Translations under genes and position numbers: made by a program | Notes under the pieces: generated by a model | Seen by the model: the letters and a program-made list of their open reading frames with translations, nothing else | Told to the model about the DNA's origin: nothing | The model's database searches: none | DNA from: JAENWD01 sp963837165 | GTDB taxonomy: Bacteria; Acidobacteriota; Vicinamibacteria; Vicinamibacterales; JAENWD01 | NCBI GenBank assembly: GCA_963837165.1 | Contig: CAWIMD010000001.1 | Coordinates: 1 to 64,000 of the forward strand | Length of the DNA stretch: 64,000 bases | Direction of reading: 5' to 3' | In this document: one piece after another, positions 24,109 to 33,844 of the stretch | Numbering within the stretch: the first letter of the stretch is position 1 | Layout of the letters: the number at the start of each line of letters is the position of its first letter

Positions 24109-26476
24109 TCATCCCTTCCACTTCCAGTTCCGAATCTCCGGCATGTCCTGACCGTATTTGGCGATGTACTGCTTGTGCTCGATCAGCTTGTCCTCGAGCT
24201 GCTGTTTCAGGTAGATGCCCCTGTCGCCCGTCTGCGGCAGGCGGTCGATGGTGTCCATCACGAGGTGGAACCGGTCCAGATCGTTCAACACCGTCATGTC
24301 GAACGGCGTGGTGATGGTGCCCTCTTCCTTGTAGCCGCGGACGTGGATGTTGTCGTGGTTGGTCCGGCGGTAGGTCAGCCGGTGGATCAACCACGGGTAG
24401 GCATGGAAAGCGAAGATGACCGGCTTGTTCCTGGTGAACAGCTCGTCGAACTCCATGTCGCTCAACCCGTGCGGGTGTTCGCTCTGCGGCTGCAGCTTCA
24501 TGAGGTCCACGACATTGACCACCCGGATCTTCAGCTCGGGCAGATGCTCGCGCATGATGGAGACGGCGGCGAGCGTCTCCAGCGTGGGCACGTCGCCACA
24601 GCAGGCCATGACCACGTCGGGCGCGGCGCCCTGGTCGTTGCTGGCCCACGGCCAGATGCCGATGCCCCTGGTGCAATGCTCGAGCGCGGCGTCCATCGTC
24701 AGCCACTGCGGTGCCGGGTGTTTGCCCGCGATGACGACGTTGACGTAGTGCCGGCTGCGCAGGCAATGGTCCATCACCGACAGCAGGCAGTTGGCATCTG
24801 GCGGCAGGTACACCCGCACGATTTCGGCCTTCTTGTTCACGACCACGTCGATGAACCCGGGATCCTGATGGGTGAAGCCGTTGTGATCCTGGCGCCAGAC
24901 GTGCGAGGCCAGCAGGTAGTTGAGCGACGCGATCTTCCGCCGCCACGGGAGGTGCGCCGTGACCTTCAGCCACTTGGCGTGCTGGTTGAACATCGAATCG
25001 ACGATGTGGATGAACGCCTCGTAACAGGCGAAGAGTCCATGCCGGCCGGTGAGCAGGTAGCCCTCGAGCCACCCCTCGCACTGGTGCTCGCTGAGCATGG
25101 AGTCGAGCACGCGTCCCGCAGGCGCGAGAAATTCGTCGTTCGCCACGGTCGCGGCGTCCCATTGGCGGTTGGTCGCTTCGAAGAGGGCTTCCAGGCCGTT
25201 GGAGAGCGTCTCGTCAGGGCCAAAGACGCGGAAATTCCGTTGGCCACTATTCAGTGTCTCTACATCGCGCAGAAACGGCCCGAGCACATGTGTGTCGCCG
25301 ATGCCGGGCGTGCCAGGCGTCGGCACATCGACCGCGTAGGCTCGAAAGTCCGGCATCCGCAGGTCGCGGAGCAGGATGCCCCCGTTTGCGTGAGGATTCG
25401 CGCCCATGCGTCGTTCACCCGTGGGCGCGAGTGTCGGCCAGTTCCGGTTTCAGGCGGCCTTGCTCATCGAAGAGCTCCTCCGGCCGGTAGCTCCGCAGCC
25501 AGTTCTCCAGCAACGTGAGGTGTTCGGGATGCGTGGCCGGGCCGGAGAGCGGCACCTGATGCGCCCGGAACGTGCCCTCAATCTGACGGCCATCGACCAC
25601 CTTCGGCCCCGTCCAGCCTTTGGGTGACTCGAGGACGATCATCGGCCAGCGCGGGCGTGTGAGGTCACCGCGGGCGCGAGCGTTCTGCTGGATGCTCCTG
25701 ATCTGTTCCACGGCCGCATCGAGAGCCGTGGCCATGGCCTCGTGCATCAGCGCGGGCTCGTGCCCCGCGACGAAGATTGGCGTCCACCCGTACCCGAGAA
25801 GCAGCTGTTCCAATTCCTCGGGCTCGATGCGGGCGAGGATGGTCGGATTGGAAATCTTGTAGCCGTTGAGATGCAGGATCGGCAGCACCGCCCCGTCGGT
25901 GGCCGGATTGAGAAACTTGTTGGAATGCCATGCGGTGGCCAGCGGTCCGGTTTCCGCCTCGCCATCGCCGATGACGCAGGCGACGACGAGATCGGGATTG
26001 TCGAACACCGCGCCGAACGAATGACTGAGCGAGTAGCCCAGCTCGCCGCCCTCATGGATCGAGCCCGGGCACTCCGGCGAGGCGTGGCTGGGAATGCCTC
26101 CCGGAAACGAAAACTGGAGAAAGAGTTTCCGCAGTCCCGCCTCGTCCTGGCTGATATCGGGATAGATCTCGCTGTACGTGCCCTCGAGATAGGTGTTGCC
26201 GACGACGGCCGGGCCGCCGTGCCCTGGACCGGAGACGTAGATCATGTCCAGGTCGTATTTCTTGATGACCCGGTTCAAGTGCACGTAGATGAAGTTCTGT
26301 CCTGGAGTCGTGCCCCAGTGCCCCAGAAGCATGTGCTTCACATCCGCGAGCGTCAGCGGCCGTTTCAGGAGCGGGTTGTCGTACAGATAGATCTGGCCGA
26401 CCGACAGATAGTTGGCGGCGCGCCAGTAGGCGTCCATCTTATGGAGCAGCTCCGGCGTGAGTGTGTTGCTGTTCAT
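24109..26476 (-). CDS. xfp: Phosphoketolase (xylulose 5-phosphate/fructose 6-phosphate), one frameshift
   Basis: A thiamine diphosphate enzyme of about 789 residues that splits xylulose 5-phosphate or fructose 6-phosphate with phosphate to acetyl phosphate plus an aldose phosphate. N-terminal part: YWRAANYLSVGQIYLYDNPL, VSGPGHGGPAVVGNTYLEGT, GELGYSLSHSFGAV and the ThDP motif GDGEAETGPLA. The frame breaks near 25425 (one extra base) and continues LAPTGERRMGANPHANGG, then HDNIHVRGYKEEGTITTPFD and the C-terminus MPEIRNWKWKG. Start at 26476 (MNSNTLT) fits the family. It lies between copB and atpD with gaps of about 25 bases. Acetyl phosphate goes to the acetate kinase of the same operon. Confidence 0.92.
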
Positions 26477-26502
26477 GGCGTCTTGATTCACCGACCGTGT
26501 GT

Positions 26503-28485
26503 TCACTTCACCTTCAGCATGCGCGCATTGATGGCCACGATCACCGTACTGGCGGACATCAGCACGGCGCCGACTGCGGGGCTGAGCAGCACGCCCCACG
26601 CGTACAGCGCTCCGGCCGCCAGCGGAATCGCGACGACGTTGTAGCCCGTGGCCCACAGCAGGTTCTGAATCATCTTCCGATACGTGGCGCGCGAGAGCTG
26701 GACGATGGCCACGACATCCAGCGGATTGCTCCGCACCAGAATCACGTCGGCGGTTTCGACCGCCACATCGGACCCGGCTCCAATGGCGATCCCCACATCC
26801 GCCTGGGCCAGCGCCGGGGCATCGTTCACGCCGTCGCCAGTCATGGCCACCAACACGCCGCGGGATTGCACCTCTTTCACCTTGGCGGCTTTGTCCTGGG
26901 GCAGGACTTCGGCGAAGTACTCATCCAGTCCGACCTGGTCCGAGACCCACTTGGCGGTGGCGTTGTTGTCACCGGTCAGCATCAGGCAGCGGATGTTCAG
27001 CGCCTTCAGTGCATCGATGGCTTGCTTGGCTTCGGGTCGGACGATGTCCGCCAGGGCAATCGCTCCCTGCAACGCCCCGTCCACGAGGACGAACACGACG
27101 GTCTTGCCCTGGGCCTGCAGTGGCGCGATGCGCCTGTCCCTGAGATCGATCTTCTGTTCGCGCAGGAAGCCCGGGCTCACCACTTTGATCTGCCTGCCCT
27201 CGACCCTGCCTTCGGCGCCCTTGCCCGGAATGCCTTTGAAGTGTTCAACGGGCCGCTTCTGTTCCGAGGAGGCGGCGATCGCCCTGGCGATGGGATGTTC
27301 GGAATTCGCGTCCACGGAGGCCGCGTACGTGCGCAGCGTGTCTTCATCGATGTCCTGCGAAAACACCAGCGTGTCGGTCACGCCGAAGCGGCCTTCCGTC
27401 AGCGTGCCCGTCTTGTCGAAAATAACGGCCTGGAGTTGTCGCGCGCCCTCGAACGCCACGCGATTGCGAATGAGCAGGCCGTTGCCTGCCGCCAGGGCCG
27501 TGGAGACGGCCACGACGAGGGGCACGGCCAGTCCGAGCGCGTGCGGACAGGTGATCACCATCACGGTCACGGCGCGTTCGATGGCGAAGGCAAAGTCATG
27601 GCCCATGAACACCAGCCAGGTCACCAGCGTGACTGCGCCACTGCCGAGGGCGATGAGGGTCAGCCACATGGCGGCGGTGTCTGCGAGGTTCTGGGTCTTC
27701 GATTTGCTCTCCTGGGCCTGCTTGACGAGGCCGATGACCTGCGACAGAAACGAATCGTTGCCGGTGCCTGTGACCTCAATGGTCAGCGAGCCTTCGCCGT
27801 TGATGGAGCCGCCGATGACCTTGCCGCCGGTCTTCTTGCCGACCGGGGTTGATTCCCCCGTGAGCATCGCCTCGTTGACCGAGCTCTCACCCTCGACGAC
27901 GACCCCGTCCGCGGGAACTTTCTCACCCGGTTTGATCAGGACCTTGTCATCCACCGCCAGCGCACCGAGCGGCACGTCCGTTACGCTGCCGTCGGCCGAG
28001 ATCCTGTGCGCGTCGGAGGGCATGAGTCTGGCCAGTTCCTCCAGGGCCTTTGACGCGCCCATCACCGACTGCATCTCGATCCAGTGCCCCAGCAGCATGA
28101 TGTCCACGAGAGTGGCCAGCTCCCAGAAGAACATCTTGCCGGTCAGGCCGAACACCACGGCGCTGCTGTACAGATACGCTGTCGTGATCGCGACGGCGAC
28201 CAGCGTCATCATTCCGGGCTTGCGGGATGTGAGCTCGCTGAACACGCCTGTGAGGAAGGGCCAGCCGCCATACCAAAAGACCGCCGAGGCAAAGCCGAAC
28301 AGGACGTAGAGGTCGCCGGAAAAACGAATGGCTTCGCGCAGGCCGACGAGCGTCTGGAGCAGTGGCGAAAGGAAGAGAATGGGCAGCGTCAGGGCGAGCG
28401 AGATCCAGAAGCGCGTCCGGAAATCCGCCGCCATGTGGGCATGATGGTCGTGGTGACCATGGTGGTCCGGATGGCCGGCGCCCAT
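26503..28485 (-). CDS. copB: P1B-type heavy-metal ATPase, CopB-like
   Basis: 660 residues, intact. A His-rich N-terminus (HPDHHGHHDHHAHM) replaces the cysteine metal domains. The membrane metal motif is TCPHALGLAVP, i.e. CPH as in CopB-type ATPases of group P1B-3, instead of CPC. Other P-type motifs are AMLTGESTPVG, the phosphorylated Asp in VIFDKTGTLTEG, SEHPIARAIA, and GDGVNDAPALAQADVG. CopB enzymes export copper or silver. Start at 28485 chosen at the His-rich segment; the frame stays open into the ackA gene. It is embedded between ackA and xfp. Confidence 0.9.
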   Translation of the reverse strand: MGAGHPDHHGHHDHHAHMAADFRTRFWISLALTLPILFLSPLLQTLVGLREAIRFSGDLYVLFGFASAVFWYGGWPFLTGVFSELTSRKPGMMTLVAVAITTAYLYSSAVVFGLTGKMFFWELATLVDIMLLGHWIEMQSVMGASKALEELARLMPSDAHRISADGSVTDVPLGALAVDDKVLIKPGEKVPADGVVVEGESSVNEAMLTGESTPVGKKTGGKVIGGSINGEGSLTIEVTGTGNDSFLSQVIGLVKQAQESKSKTQNLADTAAMWLTLIALGSGAVTLVTWLVFMGHDFAFAIERAVTVMVITCPHALGLAVPLVVAVSTALAAGNGLLIRNRVAFEGARQLQAVIFDKTGTLTEGRFGVTDTLVFSQDIDEDTLRTYAASVDANSEHPIARAIAASSEQKRPVEHFKGIPGKGAEGRVEGRQIKVVSPGFLREQKIDLRDRRIAPLQAQGKTVVFVLVDGALQGAIALADIVRPEAKQAIDALKALNIRCLMLTGDNNATAKWVSDQVGLDEYFAEVLPQDKAAKVKEVQSRGVLVAMTGDGVNDAPALAQADVGIAIGAGSDVAVETADVILVRSNPLDVVAIVQLSRATYRKMIQNLLWATGYNVVAIPLAAGALYAWGVLLSPAVGAVLMSASTVIVAINARMLKVK

Positions 28486-28495
28486 GTGCCGCAAT

Positions 28496-29696
28496 TCAGA
28501 CTCCGCCTCTAATCGATTCTGCGGCACAGGACCGGACCACCGAGCGCGCAATCATCAGCTCCTCGTCCGTGCGGATGACCCGCACCGTGACGCGGCCGGC
28601 GTCCCGCGAGATCAGCGGCGCATTCTTCGCGTTGCGCTTCGGGTCGAGTTCGATGCCGAGAACGCCGAGTCCGTCGCAGATCCGTTTCCGGATGAGCGGC
28701 GCGTTCTCGCCGATGCCGGCGGCGAAAACGAGCGTGTCCAGTCCACCGAGCGCGGCGGCGAAGGCACCGATCCACTTCTTCACCTGGTAGCAGAACAGCT
28801 CGATGGCCTCCGTCGCCCGAACATCGGTTCGTTTCCGCGCGAGCAGATCGCGCACGTCGGGGCTCGTTCCCGAGACGCCGAGCAGCCCGGATTCGTGATT
28901 CACCATGTGTTGAAATTGCGCCGCGGTCATGCCCTCGGCGCGCGCCAGGTAGTACACCAGGCCGGGATCCAGGTCTCCTGTACGCGTGCTCATCACCAAT
29001 CCTGCCGTGGGCGTGAAGCCCATGCTGGTGTCGATGCTCTTGCCATTGCGTACGGCAGCGAGGCTGGCGCCGTTGCCGAGATGGGCGAGGATCACCCGCC
29101 CCTTGGCGGCCGCGCGGATCGACCCGGCCGAGTTCCTCCATCAAATAGGCGTAGGACAGACCGTGGAAACCGTACCGTTCGACGCCCCTGGCCATATAGC
29201 GCCGCGGGATCGGCAGTAACTTGGCGACCCGCGGCAGGGTACGGTGAAACGCGGTGTCAAAGCAGGCCACTTGGGGCAGTGTGGGATGTCGCCGCCTGAA
29301 GGCCTCGATCAGTGCGATCTCGCGCGGCAGGTGATCGGGGGCGTACGGCGTGATGCGGCGGAGCTCCGCGAGCAGCTTGGGCGTGACCTGCTCCGGCTGG
29401 GAATGCGCCATGCCGTGCACCACGCGGTGCCCGGCGGCTGTGACCGACGCGAAGACTGGCTGCGCCTCGAGCCAGTCGAGCAGTAGAGCCACCGCCGTGC
29501 GGTGGTCGGCCGCGGCAAGACGGCGGGCCGTCGGTCGTTCCACCGGATCGTTGACGACCAGACTCGTGCCGGTCAACCCGATGCGGTCGAGCTTCCCTTT
29601 GAGCCGCGGCCGAAGCGTCTCACCGGCCTCGTACACGGCAAACCGGATGCTCGACGAGCCACCGTTGATCGCCAGGACGCAGGGCCGAGATGCCAC
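28496..29696 (-). CDS. ackA: Acetate kinase, one frameshift
   Basis: About 399 residues. Makes ATP from acetyl phosphate and ADP. N-terminus VLAINGGSSSIRFAVYEAG, then GHRVVHGMAHSQPEQVTP, the DTAFHRTLPRVAKLLPIP segment and ERYGFHGLSYAYLMEEL. One extra G near 29130 breaks the frame; it resumes AAAKGRVILAHLGNGASL, DTSMGFTPTAGLVMSTRTGD, DTLVFAAGIGENAPLIRKRI and ends IARSVVRSCAAES. The start is a GTG at 29696 with AGGAG eight bases upstream. Transcribed ahead of copB and xfp; the pairing with phosphoketolase gives substrate-level ATP. Confidence 0.9.
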
Positions 29697-29844
29697 AAGG
29701 CGACTCCTGAGATAAGACTACCCCTCCGTAGTGCGTGTTGTGGAATTGGTTCACGCGTTCACCCCTGCGGGGGTGACTGCCCGGCCGGGCGCTTGGGCAA
29801 CAGGTGTGGCGGCGCGTCATTCATCGCGGTTGCCAGCCATTGAA

Positions 29845-30027
29845 CTACCGGCCCATCATGCCACCGCCCATGTGGCCGGTGAGCCAGAGGATCAGGAGAA
29901 CGATCAGCAGAAGACCGAGCAGTCCGCCGCCGTAGTGTGGGGTGCCCCACCCGGCACCACGGCCGTAGTAGTACCCACCGCCTCCACCGAAGAGGAGCAC
30001 CAGGACGACAACCAGGACGATCAGCAT
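29845..30027 (-). CDS. Small Gly-rich membrane protein (DUF3309-like)
   Basis: 60 residues: a first hydrophobic stretch LIVLVVVLVLLFGGGGG, a middle YYYGRGAGWGTPHYGGG and a second stretch LLGLLLIVLLILWLTGHM. The layout of two short helices around a Gly/Tyr/Trp-rich loop is that of the DUF3309-type proteins. Function unknown; such proteins often sit in stress-related gene sets. It is the first minus-strand gene before ackA, with 148 bases between them. Confidence 0.65.
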   Translation of the reverse strand: MLIVLVVVLVLLFGGGGGYYYGRGAGWGTPHYGGGLLGLLLIVLLILWLTGHMGGGMMGR

Positions 30028-30245
30028 GACGTACCTGCCTCCGTTGAAGTTCTTCGATGGCCTCGGTTCGCGCGCGACCTACAGACTCAGCATGCGCCAA
30101 TCGATGACAAGTGTCTGTGCAGTTGAGAACAGCAGACGCCGCTGGCGGTGACCGCGCGGCGATCGGAGCCGTCGGGGCACAGATTGGAAGAGCTAGAGAA
30201 ACGGAAGGATGTGCGAGGAAATCCGACGTCGCCTCGGCTCGTCCC

Positions 30246-31091
30246 AGCGTGACCCCTGGCCGCATTCTCGGACACGAGGGTGTGGGCGTGACCGAGGCAC
30301 TCGGCTTCGAGCGTCGCCTCCTTTCACCCAGGAGATCTCGTTCTCATCTCCTGCATCACCGCCTGCGGGATCTGCGATTGCTGCCGGCGGGGCATGCGGT
30401 CCCATTGCCGGACCGGCGGGTGGATCCTGGGGAACACGATCGATGGCACCCAGGCCGACTACGTGCGCATACCCCACCTGCTCAGCGACATCCTGCCGAC
30501 CGCGTACGAGTGCGGCGTGCTGAATGGCCGGATTGAGCGGGCGATACCATCGCGATCGTTGGCGCCGGACCCATCGGACTCGCGGCGCTGCTCACCGCGC
30601 AGCTCTACTCCCCAAGCGCCATCGTGATGATCGATCTCGACGGCAATCGTCTCCAGATGGCACAGGGATTCGGCGCGACGTCCGTCGTCAACGGCGCGGC
30701 TGAAGATGCCGTGGCGCGGGTCCTGGCGATCACCGAGGGCGCGGGAGTGGATCTCGCGATCGAGACGGTCGGCACTCCAGCAGCCTTCGACACATGCCAG
30801 GCCATTGTGGGCGCAGGCGGACGCATCGCGAATATTGGCGTCCATGGCCAGCCAGTGCAGTTGCACCTCGAGAAACTGTGGGACCGCAACATCGCACTCG
30901 CGACGCGCCTGGTCGACACGGTCACGACACCGCTGCTTCTCAAGCTGATGAAGGCCGGGACGCTTCGTCCCGCAGGGCTTGTCACACATCGATTCGGCCT
31001 CGACGACATCATGCAGGCCTACGACACCTTCGCCGATGCGGCCAAGACGTCCGCGCTCAAGGTCGTTCTGAACGGCCGTGAGCCGAATTAG
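30246..31091 (+). pseudogene. Zinc-dependent alcohol dehydrogenase, truncated and frameshifted
   Basis: Pieces of one medium-chain dehydrogenase in several frames: TPGRILGHEGVGVTEA (start of the catalytic domain's second half), then in another frame LISCITACGICDCCRRGMRS with the four structural-zinc cysteines, CRTGGWILGNTIDGTQADYV, YECGVLNG, then in a third frame TIAIVGAGPIGLAALLTAQL (NAD site) and an intact C-terminus from VMIDLDGNRLQMAQ to SALKVVLNGREPN. The first 60 or so residues with the catalytic zinc ligands are gone. About 19 residues are missing between RIPH and LLSDILP. At least three breaks make this a dead gene. Confidence 0.8.
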
Positions 31092-32157
31092 CACTGGCAG
31101 CGATGTGATCGGCGATGTGCTGGGCGTCCCGTCCCACTCCACCGACCAGCACCGAGCTGATCGAGTACTGGAAGACGAGCCCCATGAAGTAGAGGCCAGG
31201 AACGGTCTCGACGATGCCCCGGTCCTGGATCGGAAATCCGTGGCGCGTGGGCAGCGCCAGATCGATCCAGCTGAAGTCAGGCCTGTATCCGGTGCACCAG
31301 ATGACATTCGAGACCTCCAGAACCCGTCCGTCCTCGAGTAGCGGGTAGCCGTCCCGCACTCCGGTGGTCCTGGCGACCCGCTCGATACCCGCGGCGGTGA
31401 TGTCTTTCCGCCGCACTCGGCCGAGGGGAAGGCCGCGAGGCGGATTGAGCAAATGGTCGCGAAGCCTTCTTCCCAACCGCGTCCTCACCGTCAGCCGCGT
31501 GGCCACCAACCATATGATCGGCGTGAAAAACCGGTCAGGGATGCTGCCGGCGCGGGTGGGTTCCTCGCCCGTATCCGGTCCCGACAACCACGTCCGATGG
31601 TGGCCGGCGAGCTCCATGGCGATCTCGGCCCCCGAGTTCCCGGCGCCCACCACCAGCACGCCCCCTTCCTGGATTTGGGATGGGTTACGGTACTCCTTGG
31701 AGTGGAGCTGGAGGATGCGCTCGTCGAGCTCGCCCGCGAACGGCGGAACGTTGGGGTTGTGATACGCACCCGTCGCCACGACGACATTCGCGGCGAACAG
31801 AGGGTGCTCACCACAGATCACCTCAAAGCGATCCCCGACCTTCGACAGCTTGTCGACTCTGACCCCCGTCCGGACGGCGAGCTCGAAGTTGCGCGCATAG
31901 ATCTCCAGATAGTCGGCGGTCTCGTCCTTGGTCGGATACGAGGAGGGCGATCCCGGAAACGGCATCCCCGGGAGTCCGTCGTAACGGCCGGGCGTGAAGA
32001 GCCGTAGCGAATCCCACCTCGTCCGCCAGGCGTCACCGACTCTCTCGTGCTCGTCCACGATCAGGAACGCCAGGCCATGTCGGCGGAGGTGATAGCCGAC
32101 GGCCAAGCCGGCCTGGCTCCCGCCGATGACCAGCGTGTCCACGTGATTGCGATTCAT
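31057..32157 (-). CDS. Flavin-containing monooxygenase-like FAD/NAD(P) oxidoreductase
   Basis: 366 residues, intact. The first dinucleotide site is TLVIGGSQAGLAVGYHLRR near the start, the second VLVVGAGNSGAEIAMELAG near residue 167; between them lies LQLHSKEYRNP, the region where FMO and CzcO-like enzymes have FPGxxxHSxxY. Expected to use NADPH and FAD to oxygenate a small substrate. Third gene of a minus-strand group with the small protein at 32194 (36 bases upstream) and the FAD monooxygenase at 32520. The last 12 residues overlap the 3' end of the dead dehydrogenase on the other strand. Confidence 0.85.
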   Translation of the reverse strand: MNRNHVDTLVIGGSQAGLAVGYHLRRHGLAFLIVDEHERVGDAWRTRWDSLRLFTPGRYDGLPGMPFPGSPSSYPTKDETADYLEIYARNFELAVRTGVRVDKLSKVGDRFEVICGEHPLFAANVVVATGAYHNPNVPPFAGELDERILQLHSKEYRNPSQIQEGGVLVVGAGNSGAEIAMELAGHHRTWLSGPDTGEEPTRAGSIPDRFFTPIIWLVATRLTVRTRLGRRLRDHLLNPPRGLPLGRVRRKDITAAGIERVARTTGVRDGYPLLEDGRVLEVSNVIWCTGYRPDFSWIDLALPTRHGFPIQDRGIVETVPGLYFMGLVFQYSISSVLVGGVGRDAQHIADHIAASANSAHGRSERP

Positions 32158-32193
32158 CCTGCGATCGTCCGGAGAAGCAATTGGCGAAACGCT

Positions 32194-32493
32194 TCATTTC
32201 TCGATTCGATAGATCTCCCGTCGACCATCCGCCACGAGGTCGTGATAATCGGCCATCGTCTTGCGGATGGTCTCGTGTGCCATGAGCGCCTCCTCCATGG
32301 CGAAGAAGTCCTCGATCCGTTCGACCTTCGCCTCGGCGACGATGGTCCAGAACGGCTCACCCGCCACGTCGGTGAGCAGACGAAGCGGCTCTTGTCCCTT
32401 TTCCTCGATCACGCTGGAGATGGCTCGGAATTTCTCCATCATCGACCGAACCTTTCCCGGCTTGCAGTGCAGCACCTCACGGATCACGTACAT
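32194..32493 (-). CDS. Small dimeric alpha/beta-barrel protein (NIPSNAP/ABM-like)
   Basis: 99 residues: a strand MYVIREVLHCKPGKV, a helix RSMMEKFRAISSVIEE, strands PLRLLTDVAGEPFWTIVAEA and a helix IEDFFAMEEALMAHETIRKT, ending in a strand GRREIYRIE. This beta-alpha-beta-beta-alpha-beta order fits the ferredoxin-like dimeric barrel fold found in NIPSNAP and antibiotic-biosynthesis monooxygenase families. Such proteins often accompany flavin monooxygenases in oxidation of aromatic or polyketide substrates. It lies 27 bases after the FAD monooxygenase gene and is surely co-transcribed. Confidence 0.7.
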   Translation of the reverse strand: MYVIREVLHCKPGKVRSMMEKFRAISSVIEEKGQEPLRLLTDVAGEPFWTIVAEAKVERIEDFFAMEEALMAHETIRKTMADYHDLVADGRREIYRIEK

Positions 32494-32519
32494 GACGCAC
32501 TCCTTTCAAATCACGAGAA

Positions 32520-33737
32520 TCAGTGAACCTCGATGTCCTTCGCGGACGCCATGATGCGGCCACGGTTGTCGCTCGACATGAAATCGGAGAGCGGAATGGC
32601 GCCCGTGATCGCCGACAGAAAGGCATTGGTCGCGTCCTGGTTGCCGCGCAGGGCGGCAAAGAGCGCCTGCATCTCGGGCGGTGAGGGCGTGAGTGCCGCC
32701 AGGCGGGTGGTGAACTCGTACATCGCCCGCACGCGTTCGTTGCGTGCCGATTCGTGCGCCGCGAGCCGCTCGTCGAACGTGCCCTGGCCTGACAGCCAGC
32801 GACTCAGGGCTTCCACGAGCTGCTCCGCATCGATGAAGGCGTCGCTGATGCCCTGCGCGGTGATCGGATCCCTGTTGTAGCCCGCGTCACCGACGAGCGC
32901 CCATCCGTTGCCATAGGGCTTGCGGAAGTAGCCCGGCACGCCTGCCGTGCCATACCACTGTTCCTCGCGACGGCCCGCGCGGACGCGAGCCGCGAAGTCG
33001 GGCGCGGACTCGAGCGCCCGCCAGACGTGCCCCTCGATGTCGGCACGCACGGACGGAAAGTCCTTGGCGGGCCAGTTCACCATCACGAGATGCAGACCAT
33101 CGTGGGTTGGCGCGCCACCGAAGGCGTGGTGGTCCCGGACATACAGCTCGATATCGTCTTGGCTGACGCCGCTGAAGTACGAGTAGTAGCCACAGGCCGC
33201 AACCGGGCGAACGTCGTACTCCGGAGCTCGCACCCCCCGTGCGACGAGGGAGTTGACGCCATCGGCGCCGATCACCATCCGGGCGCACTCCTCGACCGGC
33301 GCTCCGTGTCGTCGACGGCCGCGAACGCCCGTGACGGCATCGTCGGTCATCAGCAATTCGTCGACGGTGAAGCCCTCCCGAACCTCGACACCGGCCTCGG
33401 ACGCGGCATTCGCCAGGAGGCTGTCGAGCACGGTGCGGCGCGGACAGAACCCGCCCATGCCATCGTTCGCGTCGGGAATGGCGCCGCGAAGGGCGAACGG
33501 GCCGACGTCGAACGTCATGTGCCGGCAAATCGGCGGTGCCCCGGTCGCCGCGAGCGTGCCGAGGAGACCCCACCGCGCAAGAATCTCGGCGCCGTGAGGC
33601 CAGAGGATGTGCGTCGAGATCGTATCGCTCGGAAAGGTCGCTCTATCGAGGAGCAGCACCTTGAACCCCTGCCGTGCGAGCAGCATCGCGGTCGGCGAGC
33701 CCGCACACCGCGCGCCGACGATGATGGCGTCGTGCAT
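32520..33737 (-). CDS. FAD-dependent monooxygenase (geranylgeranyl reductase/halogenase-like group)
   Basis: 405 residues. FAD-binding fold with AIIVGARCAGSPTAMLLARQ at the start, LLDRATFPSDTISTHILWPH, the DG motif MVIGADGVNSLVARGV and the GD motif ALVGDAGYNRDPITAQGISD. This is the p-hydroxybenzoate hydroxylase-type superfamily. The cysteine after the glycines (GARCAG) is typical of a subgroup annotated as NAD(P)/FAD oxidoreductases of unknown substrate. I chose the ATG at 33737, which has GGAGG five bases ahead. First gene of a three-gene operon behind the LuxR regulator; the inverted repeat at 33796-33832 lies in its upstream region. Confidence 0.87.
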   Translation of the reverse strand: MHDAIIVGARCAGSPTAMLLARQGFKVLLLDRATFPSDTISTHILWPHGAEILARWGLLGTLAATGAPPICRHMTFDVGPFALRGAIPDANDGMGGFCPRRTVLDSLLANAASEAGVEVREGFTVDELLMTDDAVTGVRGRRRHGAPVEECARMVIGADGVNSLVARGVRAPEYDVRPVAACGYYSYFSGVSQDDIELYVRDHHAFGGAPTHDGLHLVMVNWPAKDFPSVRADIEGHVWRALESAPDFAARVRAGRREEQWYGTAGVPGYFRKPYGNGWALVGDAGYNRDPITAQGISDAFIDAEQLVEALSRWLSGQGTFDERLAAHESARNERVRAMYEFTTRLAALTPSPPEMQALFAALRGNQDATNAFLSAITGAIPLSDFMSSDNRGRIMASAKDIEVH

Positions 33738-33795
33738 CTGAGCCTCCGCGTCGAACCTGACGTTACCGGAGGCCGGAGGCGCTGACATCGGACGG

Positions 33796-33832
33796 AATAC
33801 CCAAAACCGCGGAGCCCTCGAAATTGGGTATT
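33796..33832. promoter_or_regulatory. Inverted repeat between the LuxR gene and the flavoprotein operon
   Basis: AATACCCAA (33796-33804) and TTGGGTATT (33824-33832) are exact reverse complements, 28 bases apart centre to centre. It lies about 60 bases upstream of the flavoprotein start and 13 bases after the regulator's stop. It could be the binding site of that regulator or a bidirectional stem; with a 19-base GC-rich spacer the stem would be loose. Confidence 0.45.
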
Positions 33833-33844
33833 TCTGCGTACGCC

